Positions 37,501 through 51,000 of a stretch of DNA of 64,000 nucleotides are shown here, one piece after another; position 1 is the first letter of the stretch, and every line of letters starts with the position of its first letter. This stretch comes from Otis tarda (taxonomy: Eukaryota > Chordata > Aves > Otidiformes > Otididae). The stretch is taken from positions 88,577,963 through 88,641,962 of the forward strand of contig CM048554.1 of the NCBI GenBank assembly GCA_026413225.1, written 5' to 3'. A program made the translations under genes and the position numbers. Below the pieces are notes generated by a model. That model did not search any database and was not told the DNA's origin. It saw only the letters and a program-made list of their open reading frames with translations.

Positions 37501-40500
37501 CATCCAGGTCGTAAGAGCTGTCAGGAGGGAAGGTGGGAAGGCATCCTTTCATGAAAGCCCTGGCACAAAGAGGAGATTATAGCAGCGGCCTTTATCCTTT
37601 AAATCTCTTATGAGCAGGGGGATATATGGAAATGAACAAGCTTACGGCATTTGGAGTGGGGAGGAAGGAGGTGATTTCCACATCATCGTGGTGCACTATA
37701 AATGGTTCTGGCTGGTGGAGCAGCTGCATGACGCACGAGGCAAGGGAGAGAACGCCAATGTTGCTATCATTTTGGTTTTGCTCCTTCTTAGGAATGGGTG
37801 GCAGCAACCACTTATGGTGGTTTCTAAGGATTTTTCAGTTCCAGGCCCATATGAATGAAGAAAATAGTCGAATATGATTCTGGAAGCTCTAAAAACCTAA
37901 AAAGCAACCACTTGTTCCTTTAGGAAGGTTTCCAAAACAATGGCTGGCAGTAAGAACAAATGATCCAAATGTATTTCCTGAAAAATTTCTTAGCTGTCAA
38001 AGTAAGCATGGATTTTACTGATCATATGGTTTGAATTCAAAACGATGCCCAAACCTTTATAGCTCCCATTGGATTCTTGAGGGTTATCCCTGTTTGAGGT
38101 TCTTAAGAGCATCAGGTTGCCAAAATGCTAGTACTGTATATTTGAGATGGTTAAAGAGCTGTGGACATTTTTCTTCAGCCTGTTACATAAAGATATAATC
38201 TGTAGAATGATTTGAAAAATTAAGATCGTTGTAATATAAATTTATTTATAAATGGAGAAAGCTAAGCTAAGACTGCCACACAAAATGTATTGTAAATTGG
38301 GAGAAGTATTTGAAGTGTTTTCTAGCAACCACACATTATTCAGTGGAATGATTCTTTTTAATCCATTGTCCAGCATTTGCCTCTCATATTTGATGACAAA
38401 TCTGATGTTGCATGCTTGCCACCGCTCTTGTCCATATTTTCTGTCCATAACAGAAAAAGGAAAGATGCCTTTGAACTTCTGTCCAGTTGGATCCTGATTC
38501 AAACTGCCTGTATGACTTGCAGCAGGAGACTAAGATCCAAGCACACAAAAATATGTGGGTGACAAAACAAGATTTATGGACAAGGGACGATTTATGTATG
38601 TTTAATCAGCTACCACAGTGACAGATCCCAAACAGGCAGAAGAGAGGAATTCACAGCTCCAAAACACTTGCCTGCAAGAATCCAGGAGTCGTAGCCAGGT
38701 GACTCAAGCCAAGCTATTGCTATCAGAGAAGTGTTTTCCAGAGCAATGAAACAGTTAAGAATTCACTAGGGCATTTGTTATGGTCGTACACTGAGAAGGA
38801 ATATCTCCCAGACTTTCATTTATTTTCTTAGTTTGCATAGTCTAGGACTGGATCTGTCATTTCTTCAAGTGTTCTGGTTAAGATGGCTGCTGCCCGCTGG
38901 GTAAGCTCTCTCTTCAGTTTATTTGTACTGCCTTTCAATATGGACATGTATTTTAGTTATACGTTTCTCTATTTCCTCAGTTATCCCCTATGTTTGTGTA
39001 TATGAGTCCAGACTCCCCTGCGTCAAGAGTAGTGGTAGCTGGACAAATGTTGTCTCTGTTTCGGAAAAGCAATAGGGTGTGGTACGATACATGTGACTTA
39101 TGTTTGCAGTATTGTAACCACATACAATATCTGCTTGCTCCCATGACTCTATTGTTGGTGGTGACACGTTCAAATTAAAAGGATTTTAGGTTACATTTTA
39201 GATATATATGCCTTAAAATTTCAGATAGGAAGGTGAAATTCTTTTAAGTTATAACATGAATAAGTTTAGCTACTTAGATAAGCAGTACACAGATTAACAC
39301 CCTTATTTCACACTAAAATGATAAGTAGGCCACTACTTTTAAAATATGGAGAAATATCTTTTCTAGAATTTTCTATTATGACAATTCCTTGTAACTTTGC
39401 CTCCTAATCTTGTCCTGCCTGGAGCTGCTGGCACTCAACTTGCAGGCCTTTAGCTTTTAACAATCAAGAGACAACCACAAACATTCAACGGTGTTTTAAA
39501 ATCTGATTATTTTGTTTGTAGCAAATCTCATTAACATGCTTCTGGACCTACCTGATCAATCACTGTGCATCATCTGAGGAAACTCAATGAAGTCAATCTG
39601 TGCGTTATCTGTATAAAGTATTGATGACAGACGTTAAGATTGTCATGTTTTAGGATAGCTGTACACTTTGTTTTCTCTTTCCATAATGTTTGAAACATAA
39701 TACAAATTACAACACTCTAGTGCCCCATAATTGCTGGAATTCGAGTGGTTTGGAAGGCACAACAGGATTTGATGACTGCACGTGGGCAAGCAAGGGCTTG
39801 GTTCCCTTCTCACCCGGCAGTCATTTGGCTACTATACCCACCAAGGAAGAGGTGGAAGTTCCAAACTGAAAATTTGCAATGACAATAGGGTATGAGGTGC
39901 AAACAGAGAGGACATGTTCTGCTTCCATGAGGGTTGATTCAAACAGTTTCCATTTATAGTGAAGAAACCACAACCTAAAACCCTCTGTCAGAATGCGATA
40001 GGGGTGGAAGGTTGTTGCAGAGCGATGCAGGAAGGAAAGTGGAACTGAGCTGTTGGATGTGTTTTTACCTGAGTGTCATGTATCACATTTTAAATGAATA
40101 AGAATGCCGCTCAGAAATTTTTCTGCTATAATGCCAAAATCTCAGAGGCCCAGAAGTAGACTGCCTGCGGTTTTTTTTTTTTTCCATTTTAATTAAACAT
40201 CCATGACAGCTTGCTCAGAGAATTGGTATGGATAGTGTGCCCAGTACAGGATAAGTGTTTTCTACAGGAACACTGATCTAATATAATTCACAGAGAGTTT
40301 TGGTTTGTATCTACAAAGGCAATGGGTAAGAAAATGTAGAAAAATCAAATGCAGATGAGCAAATGGAATGTTATATATGGTAAAATAAAGAAACAGGCAT
40401 CTGCTCAATGACATCCAAGAAACACTTCTAACCAAGCTCCAGGATTCCAGAGTGTTAATCTCATTAGTTTCATGTTATTATCCAACTGTCAGCTCCTGGA

Positions 40501-41672
40501 CCCTTCTGGAATCACAGAAATTCCTGTCAGATACTGAATTAGGTTAGAAATTTAAATTGCTTATTGAAAAGTAGCTCTAGTTTCTTATTTGAACTCATTT
40601 GTGATTTACAGTGCTCTGAAGAATCCAGTTTTTTTCCATAAAACCTGAAGAAGTATTTATTTTCAGCAGCAATTACTATTCCTGCCAGTGGAATCCCAGT
40701 AGTTTTGGCTAATTGTAATGTGGCTGTAAATATGTGATTTCCATAGAAATTAATTTAGTCATGGTAATTTTTTTTTTTAATATACTAATGGCTTTACTTA
40801 ACATGGTTGCCAAACACATGTATGGTTTAACGAAAAACTCAAGTAACATTAGAGTAGATTACTTATGTTGAACTGCTCAGGATACATATATATATTTCTT
40901 TTTTGGATGAAGCAGAAACTGCTTAACTGTCTCTCTTGGATTTGTACTGTTAGCAGATAAGGAAAAACCTCCTTTAGCTCAAACAGGTTGTGTGCTGTTG
41001 AGATCTTGCCCTGTTGGACCCTAGTGGTAATGATTTCATAGCAACAACTTGATGCAATATTTTTCTTTTTAAGTTTTAATCATGTAGTTTCCTAATCTGT
41101 GCAAATTGCCATTAGGTTTATTTAAGTTAGAATACTTCTTTAAAAATAACTTTTGTTGTAATATTATTCTAGAGTGGGATAATATTTGTGTAGTATTTCC
41201 AGATCCAAACTTGTTCAGACAATTTTAGTACTAACCCTATATTTTAAACTTCTTATGTTTTATTTTTTTTTTCTCTATATGAGATTGATGGTATCCAGGT
41301 TATGTTGTTTTCTTTTTTTTTTTTTCCTGTTGCCAATCTGCTGTGAGCTTGAATTCAGTCTTTATATAGTTTTTGTCTAGAAATGTCTTCAGGTATTTTT
41401 GGTATTTTTGTGGGGTTTTTTTGGTTTTGTTTTTGTTTTAAGAAAGTATTTAAAAATGCCATGTGGGAATGTTAAGCAAGGAATCAGGAGACTGTACTAT
41501 TAAGAAACGCATCTAAGGAATGGAGGATGCATAGTAGTAATAAATTAGTTTAACTTATTGTTAACTTTCATTTTAGAAGTAACCTTATTGGCACACTAGG
41601 GCAATTTTTCACTTGTTAGTTACTGGCATGTGAGTCTAGGAGCCAGGAGTCTGTAGTTTTCTTATTTTAATT

Positions 41673-41695
41673 AAAAAAAAAAAAAAAAAAAAAAA
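41673..41695. repeat. Poly-A run, 23 bases
   Basis: Uninterrupted A tract after TTTTAATT. No coding retrocopy upstream is recognised. Confidence 0.85.
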
Positions 41696-42757
41696 GAGCC
41701 CTCAAGTTCCTTATGCCTGCTGAAGTCAACATAGTCACCTACCTGTACTCGAAAAATCCTGCTGTTTGCTTTCTGTTGGTAGTGCAGCCTGGGTACGCAG
41801 TGCGTCCAAGGCAACAAGGTAACAGAGTAAATTTTTTCCTAGAAATGTAGTGATTGGCATTAACTTTGAGACTCTTACCACAAGGTTTGTCAAAAGTTAC
41901 TTACTCGTGCCGTTAAACTGACTTAGTCATATCAGCTAAGTTATAGAAATTGTTCATCTGATACAACTGCATACTATGTTTTCAAAATACAGTATACAGA
42001 GATTTCAAAGTACTATTGGAAATGTCAATTTGAATTGTTTCATTACCTACAAGGATGAGAAAGTATTGAAGTCTATGATGACATTTATTCTTAGTGTACT
42101 GTTTAAGAAAGATCTAGTATTCATATCAGAAAATCAGTTTTGACAATCCAGTGAAATAGTAGATGTAAGAAATGTAGATAACGTCATTTCTGCATTTACC
42201 CAAGGTTTTAGTGTATGTTAGCCAAGTGTTACTTGATTAAAGTTTGCAGCTATCACTTTCCTTTCTTAAAGTGTTCTCACATGGTCATCTATGTTGTCTA
42301 GATTAACCATGTTTCTGATCAATACCTCTTTTATAACAAGAATAGCTGCACAATGAGTTGTAAGTGATGTCATGCTGGTGACCTGTATAATAGCAATAAA
42401 ATAAAATCCTTGTTCTGAATGTGTTACCTTTTTACTATCTTCCTTGTGGGGCAATTTTCTTTGGCTCACTAGCTGATTGCTCAGCCAAGACTTCTGTTGA
42501 GATGTCTGCAGAGAGAAGAGGGCTTTTTCCTCTGATCTTTTATTGTTATCTTAGAACTGAGTAAAGCGTATTAGTAGCCTAATTTCACTGTCTAGATAAT
42601 TTGTATGAATGTAAAGGTTCAGAATATAACAGAAACACATTAGTAGATGTGTTTCATATTTTACTTGTATTCGAAATCTGACTGCAAATGTTAATAGCTT
42701 TTGAAGATACAGTTATGTATTATTTTTAATGTAATGCACAATTTTTTGTCTTTCTAG

Positions 42758-42867
42758 GTACGGCATGAACTGCCTCATTCAATTTGAAGATTTTGCTAAC
42801 GCTAATGCATTCCGCCTCCTGCATAAGTACCGTAACAAATATTGCACTTTCAATGATGACATTCAAG
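42758..42867 (+). CDS. ME1: Malic enzyme 1, internal coding exon B (metal-binding active site)
   Basis: This exon supplies the third base of an Arg codon, 36 full codons and one base of a Gly codon. Its acceptor is TTTCTAG (ending 42757) and its donor is GTAACA (42868). It encodes [12 protein letters not shown], the Asn-Ala-Asn-Ala-Phe-Arg segment and CTFNDDIQ. In pigeon cytosolic malic enzyme numbering the Glu-Asp of QFEDF are 234 and 235, and the second Asp of NDD is 258. My residue count between them (24) matches that spacing exactly. These three acidic residues bind the divalent metal that holds malate, so all are intact. The FNDDIQGT signature continues into the next exon. A 37.8 kb intron separates this exon from exon A. 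If the following intron were retained, the frame would stay open for 58 more codons, to a stop at 43044-43046. Confidence 0.97.
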
Positions 42868-45800
42868 GTAACAGATGCTTTCTCTTCTCTTCTCTTCACT
42901 CTTGTGATGATGTTCACAAGCCAGAAAAATGGGTCTTAGTTGATGTATCAGAGGGAAAAGAATGTATCAGCTTTCCTATGATGTTTGAAGATGTTCAGGA
43001 CAGGTCACATTTTGCCTTGGGTTTCCTCAGCATGAGTTTCTGGTGAGCTGTCTTGGCTCTTAACCTTTTCTGTCTCATTTTACCTCATGCTTTATTTGGA
43101 TATTCACTCTTCAGGGGTTTTTTTGTAATAGTTTAGTGTATGAATGGCTTTCCCATAGAAATGATTAACTTCAGATCTTTGGGCAAATGTCAAAGCTCAA
43201 GACTGGACTCTACTTACCTCAGATTTTTTTTTGTGAATGCAGTGACAGCTGCTCTACTGTTCCTCCATGTGACAGAGTTTGCTTGATAAATGTCAAATTG
43301 TATTTCTGTTCTTAAACCAACAACTCAGTTAAATAGCCTTCTTATTTTCCTTGCAGTCTCAGGGCTGTGCTCAATTTTAGAGCAAAATTATTGCCCTGAC
43401 TCTTCTCTCCCATCTGAATAATTTGTAGCAGCTGGCAAAAGGAAAAGATCTAGGGTGGGAAATGTCAGAAAGGGGGATTCCCCTAGTGCTCAGTCTAGAT
43501 GGGCATCTTGTCCCTTCCCTGCTCAGAAGGAAGACAAGCGGGGCTGAAGTGGTGGATGGTGCTACTTGGCTACTTGGCTACAACTTGCCTTGTTTCCTGT
43601 CAGGAAAAGAGCACTGAAAAGTAACTTTATCTAGGGCTGTAAGTGCACTGACTCCCATCCTTGCAAGGACACTGAAGTCGGACAAACTGCTGGAGAGAGG
43701 TACCCAAGGAGGGCCCTTGGCGCCCAGCTGCCTCTTACCCTCTCATGTTTCCTTGGGTAGGTGGAGGTCCTCAGCAGTGACAGGATCAAAAAAGGGAGTT
43801 TAACTGTCTTCATTTCTAGCAGTTTGCAATGACATGATAAGCCAAGCATTAGGAGCTTGAGTTTTCCAGAAGTAATTCTTGAGTAATTCTTGGGACTTAG
43901 ATCTTATTTTGGGGATCAACACATGGTGATGGATTCTAATAGCCCTCATCTTTCTGATGTTAGGGATTTGGCTAGCCACATGAACTATATTTCTGTTATA
44001 AGCCTGGCTGAGTTTTACTCCTGCATCTGAAACAGATTATGGAGGACAAACTCCCAGATGGGAAATAAACTTATTATAAAATGTCATTTCCCTTTGTACA
44101 AAGCATGGTGCTTCCTTACCCTGCAGAGTCTGAGTGTAGCCATGGCTACAGCTGTCCAATACAGCAGACCAAACAGCATCTGGAAGTTTCCCTCATTGTT
44201 TAGAGACCCAGCTGCCACAGGAAATTCTCTTTCCTTGCAGGATGAAGGTCCTCACCCCAAATCAGAAAGAGACTCAAGTAGAATGTAGTTTCAAAGAAAT
44301 AGAAGGGAAACTTCCCAGAAAAAGTGTACCAAATATGGGTAAACTAAGCTGAGAAAGTCTTCTGTCTCTAGATGCATTTTAAAACCTCTGTGTTCTCTCT
44401 CATGCACCTTGGAAGGAGGTGTCTTCATGTTCAAAACTATTGGAAGGTATCCGTTTGGCTTTTGGTTGAGCTACTGTAGCAGTCGTCGGTCTTCCTTAGA
44501 AGTGCAGCCACAGTCTTTTAATTTATTCAGTTTCTACAGTCTAATTTGTGTTTGTGGGTCTTTTAATATTTTCCTAAATGATGTCTGGGCCTTTTGGGTG
44601 ATCTCCATCCTTAATGCTTATATAGCTTCCAAGGAGTAAAAGCAGATGCATTTAGCCCGGTCTGATCTCTGTCGTTTGTCATCGTATCCCCATAAATACC
44701 TTAAGTATCTTTTTTTTTTTGTAGGATATCATCTTCCTCTATTAATGTGGCAGTGGAATAACTACAGCCCAAATATAGATCCAGTGATCTTTTGTCCCTC
44801 TTTCTATTCCAGCTTTATAAACCCTAAGGATCTTTCACCTGACAGCTTTAATGAGGATAGATGGTGCTAACTTCTTTAGCAATCTTTAGGGATTTTCAGT
44901 TTCTCAATGGCATGATTTTTTCCATGCTACTTGAAAGAGTGGCCTTCTCTGTATGCAAGTTGTATTTTCTACCCCTAGAGCAGTAAAGCTGACAAGTAGC
45001 GTCAGGCCAATAAAAGCAAACAAGCACAACATTGCATCTGATTTGCCGTCTTCTGAAGGTAGTGCTTACATGATATTTTAAACATAGCTTCTCCTAGTCC
45101 AAATATCTGTCAAGCCAAACCTACTTTAATGATCAAAAGAAATGCTTAATGTGTTTCGTGGAAGGGCTTGAGGCTTTTTTCCCTCCCATAGGATATCCAA
45201 AAGATTCCTATATCTTTGTGACGCGATGAGGACCTTTAAGTACCTCAAATCTAAAAAAACCTAATATACAACCCTGACTCCTGCCAGACACTATAAAAGA
45301 TAAGGAAAATATGGCAAACTGAAGACCCATTTGCAAGTAATAACTGGGACAAATGCAGTTGCCTTCTGTTAGCTTGCAGCTATTTGCAGGGTGTCAGCAT
45401 GCCCCTAACTGACGCCATTGCAGAACATTTGGAAAAAAGTGTCTGCCAAAGCACTGATCTTATAAAACCACTAAAGATTGACCATTAGGGTCACCTAAAG
45501 ATATATGTAAGAATTTCTGGAAACAGTTTTGTCTCCATCTCTGCTACAGCATGGTCACATCCTTCACTTTGGAAACAGCTTTTGTAACTTTTTCTACATC
45601 CCCTCTCTGTACTCAAGGAGTTGGGAACAAAAGCAAACAGGATTCTGACCAACTGCTGTAAATTTGTATTGGAATAATAAAATTGCTCTTATTTTATCAT
45701 TCTAGAAAGCATCTTGGTTTTTGGATGGGTAGTGAATTTTTTTTTCCTCTGCAATTATGATAATTTCTTTGTGTTCATATTTCAAAAAATGTTTTTACAA

Positions 45801-47917
45801 ACACAATAGCAATTATGTTGCTCTAAAGAGAAAATATTCACTTTTTTTTTCCTTGGATTATTGTTTGTTTTTATTCTGACCACTAATCAGCTTGCTTCTT
45901 TTTTTTTTTTCCTCTGTGAAACATATAGAATGTGATTTTTGGAAATGAAAATCAGTGAAAGCCTTGGGTTCAAAACAAATATTTTTATCTTTAATTATTA
46001 GACAGCATCTTCCAAAACTGTTTTTTTTAAATAATAATTTTCTATGTGGGAGAAATATTAATTAATACTGTAATGTCAACCTTCACAAGATTTAGAAATA
46101 CCTGTATTAGACCAGGTTGCTAGCTTTACTCATCTCCAATCTATTTAGGAAGGAGGAGTCATAACGACAGGGTGGAATTTTCTTTAAGATATGAGGTGGT
46201 TTTTTTCTTCTCTCCAACCCCTGCCTGAGAATGGGAATGGCCAGAAGAAGAATTGGAATTTGTGTTGCCAAGGAAAGCTGTTTGTAAGGATGGAGGATGT
46301 TTTCTGCTTGATCCCCCCTGGAACGAGGCACAGTTGGGATTCACAGTTTAGGATACTGAAAATTCCCTTGGAGAAACTAACCTGTTCCTTTCCTTGCTGT
46401 GGGGATGTTGAACAAACCTCTTAAGATCAGTTAAAGAAGAAGTCCTAGGTACAAGTCCAGGATTACAGTGTCTGAAATCCCTCTCCTAGGTGAGATCGAC
46501 TCGGGCCATACCTGCCTGCCCCGTGTCCAACCCAGCTGGGACAGAGCAGGGTGCCGTAATGCTTCCTTTCCATATCCATCTTAGTTTTGGTGTGTCTGAT
46601 GAAAGAGGTTTTGTTACTCAGCACAGTCAGTGGCTTAAGGCAAGTTTGCACATCTTGGGAGTCGTGCATTTGTTTTACATGGATTCTCAGCGCTCATCAC
46701 AGGGTAGCTGGTTGTAGTCATTGCTGATGTGGATACATTTGAAATAGTGGCATAAATTTTTCTAGCTTTGGTGCCTCTATTCAGGCCAATTATTTCAATT
46801 ATTTCAACTGTTTTGATTTTTTCCCCACCCCTGTACTTTAAAATTATCTCAATGGAAAATGGCAAACTTCTGCAGTATAAGCCAATCTACATAGGAAGTG
46901 TTTCTCTATGCAGTCTAATACTGTAAGTTTTTATTCTAGTGTTATAGCTCTATTTCACTGTGCCCACAGTTGCAATGCTTTCCCCCATTATGGGCACAGA
47001 GCCTGTATTTTATGCATTCCCCATGGGAATTAACTTTGGTATACATCATGACCTTAGATGTCATTAGTTTTTAACAGCTGTGCTGTTTAATTGCATCAAA
47101 ATTTTATGAAAAGAAACAGACCTAAAGTAAAAATGTAGAGCACATATAATTTAAGATTATTATTCCATCTTACATATGTGTTTTGATTTAAAATATATGC
47201 TAAATGTTTAGCAGACTGCAATTTGAATAACTAGGAAAATTATACCTGGAAGTTATGTTATAACCAATTTAACATTAAGTCAATGCAATTCTCAGAAATC
47301 CGAATTTCTCTGTCACAAGCGTTCTCCTTTTTTAAGATTTAATTCTTTCTAGCTTTAACATTGGAAATGATACATTTAGTATTTGGAAATTCCTATTCCT
47401 GAAAGCAAATTGAAAAGAAGGTTTGAGGTTTGTTGTTACGACAGACATGGGGCTTCCAATTTATTCTCTGACCAAGAATGACCAAGAATTTTGAAAAATG
47501 CAAAGCTGAATGACATGTAATAGCTCATATGTTGATATCCTGTATCTCAAATTCTGATATTATGTGCAAACTGTAGAAAACCCCCTTTGTAATATCAAGT
47601 GACATTTGCTTCCAGGTGGAACTGAATTGGGATTTTTAAAATAAAATAATAATAAAAAATTCTATTAAGACATATACTATAGGGTTATGTTAAGTATATT
47701 TTTCTTCCAGTATATTCAGGATATCGCCTCTCCATTACTCAGTGGTAAATTTACATAGAAATCCATATTCTTTCAAGTGAATCCCCCACTGTAGCTTTTG
47801 TATACTTTTCCATGAATATATATAAGTATGTGTATATACAAGTATCTGTACACACAAGTATTCTTTTCTTTCATTTTTTCCTCAATATGGGTTAAAAAAA
47901 TAAACCCATTCTCATCA
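42868..47917 (+). other. ME1: ME1 intron between exons B and C, first part
   Basis: The intron begins GTAACA. The exon B frame stays open for 58 codons into it (to 43046). After that it is ordinary intronic sequence with short unassignable frames and poly-T runs, and no named repeat before the CR1 tail at 47.9 kb. Confidence 0.65.
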
Positions 47918-48016
47918 CGTTCCTGGGCACCCAGCTCCAGGTGGCCGTGCTTGAGCAGGGGGGTTGCACCAGCTGACCTCCCACCCTCAGCCACCCTGTG
48001 CTTCTGGAATTCTGTG
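47918..48016 (+). mobile_element. CR1 3'-end fragment, about 100 bp, plus strand
   Basis: CGTTCCTGGGCACCCAGCTC, then GGTGGCCGTGCTTGAGCAGG, GGGGTTGCACCAGCTGACC and a CCACCCTGTG...ATTCTGTG ending are the terminal CR1 blocks. This is a 5'-truncated, diverged copy in the ME1 sense direction. Confidence 0.8.
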
Positions 48017-51000
48017 TCCCTTTTCAAATACACCAAACGGTTACTCCTTTAAAAAAAAAAAGGCTCCATTTCTCCTTCACTAGATCCTTTCCCCCTCTTT
48101 GCACTGCCTGCCTGCTGCAGCTGCAGAACGAGGCAGTGCGCATACAAAGCTTTGAAAAGACGGTTCATGGCAAGGAGAAGCTCCCACCTCTTCAAAGAGC
48201 ATCCTTTCAAACTACCTACAGCTGTAGCATTTGCCTCACTAGCAACTGAGATCACAGAACCTTTACCCTCACCTTATTTCCCCAGTAAGAGAGGTGTATG
48301 GATTTTTTTTCCCCTGGCACTCTGTGCAGTGTTATTTGGAAGACTGACCATGTCAACATGTGATTTCTATTGTGCTGTATATTGAGAAATAAGAGTTTTA
48401 CTTTTACCGCTTCCTAATCTTTTAGTCCAGAATGAATAGCTCAGATTTTAGGATGCGCTGCAGAAATGCATGCTCACCTCCCTTGTTTTCTAGCTTTTTA
48501 AGGTGAGATAGGGAAAATGACATAAAGGAACTAATACTTGATTATGTGCTTTTTTTGTTTGTTTTAAACTTTAAATAATGGACAAATGCTTCAGTACCAC
48601 AAGCCATTTCTTGCTAATTTAAATTAAACTACATCCAATAAAAATGAAATTCTCATTCCTCATGTTTTGGGGCTTTTTCCCTCCTTTTCTTTCTCTAAGT
48701 GTTGCATCTGCTGAAAGAAGACTCTGTGCTCCAAAGCATTTATAATGTGCCAACCCCAAAAGGCCGTGATCTCTAGGATTTCCTTTGACATATTCATGCT
48801 CAGTCGTACAGTTTACAGTAGCAAGTAAGGCTGAAGAATCTTGGACAGAAAACAAAGACTTGACAAAGATTAGTGTACTTTCAAATTTCACATCTACCAT
48901 ATTTTTCAAGATACCTCACCTTCCTAGGAAACTGTAACAAAGTGTTCGCTGTCACAGCAGCTGACACTGCTTTAGAAAAATATCCTTTGTTAAGCTTGCT
49001 GTGCTTATTCTTCTAGAAATTTGCGGAAAATAGAACTGATTTTCAAACTCATATCCATGAACAATGCCTATCTTATTCCGCACACAAAGGATTTAACCTG
49101 TGCTCTGTGGGAGAGGGAGGTGAAACCATTTCTCTCCTTCCTACAGCGATGACAGTCAGAAAAGCAGTGAAATTCTGTTTCTGCTTCGTCATGTCCACGA
49201 GAAGTGGTTAGGCTTTGACAGATGGATGTGAATTGCATTTTGATTCTTTTCAAAAACTCAAGTCAGTATTCAGGGTGAAATTTAAGGTCATGCTGTTAGT
49301 CAGAGCAGTTCCGGTTGAACAGATCTGCTATTCACGCTGAGAGTGCTCCGCTTTCAATAGGAAGGAATTAAAGGAAGCTGCTGATGAGGAGTGATGACAG
49401 CCGCTGCCAGCAGCAGTGATAGTGGGTTCAGTAATCTAATAAACTGGGTTATTATGCTTTTTAGAGTCAAATGGCTGGATAAAACTGATCTGGAGCACTT
49501 TTAAAATACCATTTTTAGAGCAGCTTTTCTGTGCAAATTGTGTTTTGTGAGAAATGCAACATTCAAGCCTTTATATGTTGCTATTATATATTATATTGCT
49601 ATATAACCTTTGTTCTGAATCACCCTCATAATGAACATACAGGTAATGATAACTCACATCCCATGTAAATAATCAATGCAAAAAGTTATTGACATTCAAT
49701 GTAGTATTTTGTTCATGTTTTATATCTCTCATTTTTCTTTAAAACAGAAGATCGTATTGTAACAGAGTTTTTAAAAATATCCCAACTGGTAATACTTAAT
49801 CATGGTCCATTTTTCTGGCTAACGAACTTAGCGGCAGTATATCAGCCATGAAGAGAAGCAGGATCCCAGCATTCCCATTTGTTATAAATGTATGGTGTTT
49901 CATTTTGTCTCTGTCATGAGAGTGGCTCGAAGAGCCTCATCCTCTGATGAGGGCAGGGCGCTGCGGTGGCACAACTTCTGTCTTCAAGGGCTTGGAAATA
50001 GGACCTCACAGTGCTCTAGCTCAGCTTTCCTTTTCAGGAGACCAGACTGATGGTCTTAGGAATAAGCCATGTTATGTAGGCTTCCTCCTCCCATGCAAGC
50101 ACAGCTGTGTAATATAAAATAGAAGAAAGAATTTGGCATCCAACGAGAGGAGGGGAATTTTTTACTGCCGGTTATGAGGATTGTTTGGTAGAGTACCAAG
50201 GGAAACTGAGAGCGTGGTCTGGCTTCTCTCTTTTGCCATTTTTGAACTTTGCCAATTTGGCACTCACCAGAGGAAGACTTAATTTCGTCTGGGAAAGAAA
50301 CAGGCTAGCTCTTGGATACCGTGGGGTGGAAGTGTCTCAGCCTGCTGGTTTTTGTTCCCAAAGCCATGCCTCAGAGGAATCATCTTTTAGATCTTTTTTA
50401 TTTAGAAACGAAGGAGAGTAAATTATCTCAGCTCTCAGAACAAGTCATAAAAATGACTAAATAACTGAAAATGACAAATTTGTATGGTCTAAACATTAAG
50501 TGGGCTGAGAACAAGGTGTCCTGTATTTCTGATGATTGAAGGGAAAAATAATCATCAAAAGCACGTAACAAACTTTTCTAGTTCTCAAGACATATTTTTG
50601 AACTGTTCAGGTGAATTTACTTCAAAAAATGACTTTCTGACTTTAAAAAATGTTCTTAAATGTCACCAAGGGTAACTTTTTATTTTTTTAAAAAGTAACC
50701 ACTCATGAAACTCAGATGATCCTACCTATAAACTACAGATTGAAACACAGCCTTCGACAGCCAAATGATGTATTTCAAGGAGAGGTTTACCCAGTACCAG
50801 GCTTCTTACTACTTCTCTTCTTTTGGTTCCTTAGCTACGTGTATTTTAAACTTAACGGTCTGTAAGGCTGCAATATGAATACCTGTTTTGAGCATCTCCT
50901 TCAGCTGAGATCTCTACATGTAGAGATTACTGCTATCTCAGCTTTAAACTTTGCCTTGTTTATGAGAAAGTAGACTTGTGAATGGCAAAAGTACATCCTT

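Larger units (their letters stand above)
32819..42757 (+). other. ME1: ME1 large intron, unique part 6
   Basis: Intronic DNA up to exon B. It holds two 23-base poly-A runs (34503-34525 and 41673-41695). At 36.4-37.9 kb there is a stretch of somewhat higher G+C where frames stay open on both strands (37012-37365 minus, 37028-37330 plus, 37610-37877 plus). None has recognisable protein motifs. No further ME1 exon or named mobile element is seen. Confidence 0.6.
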
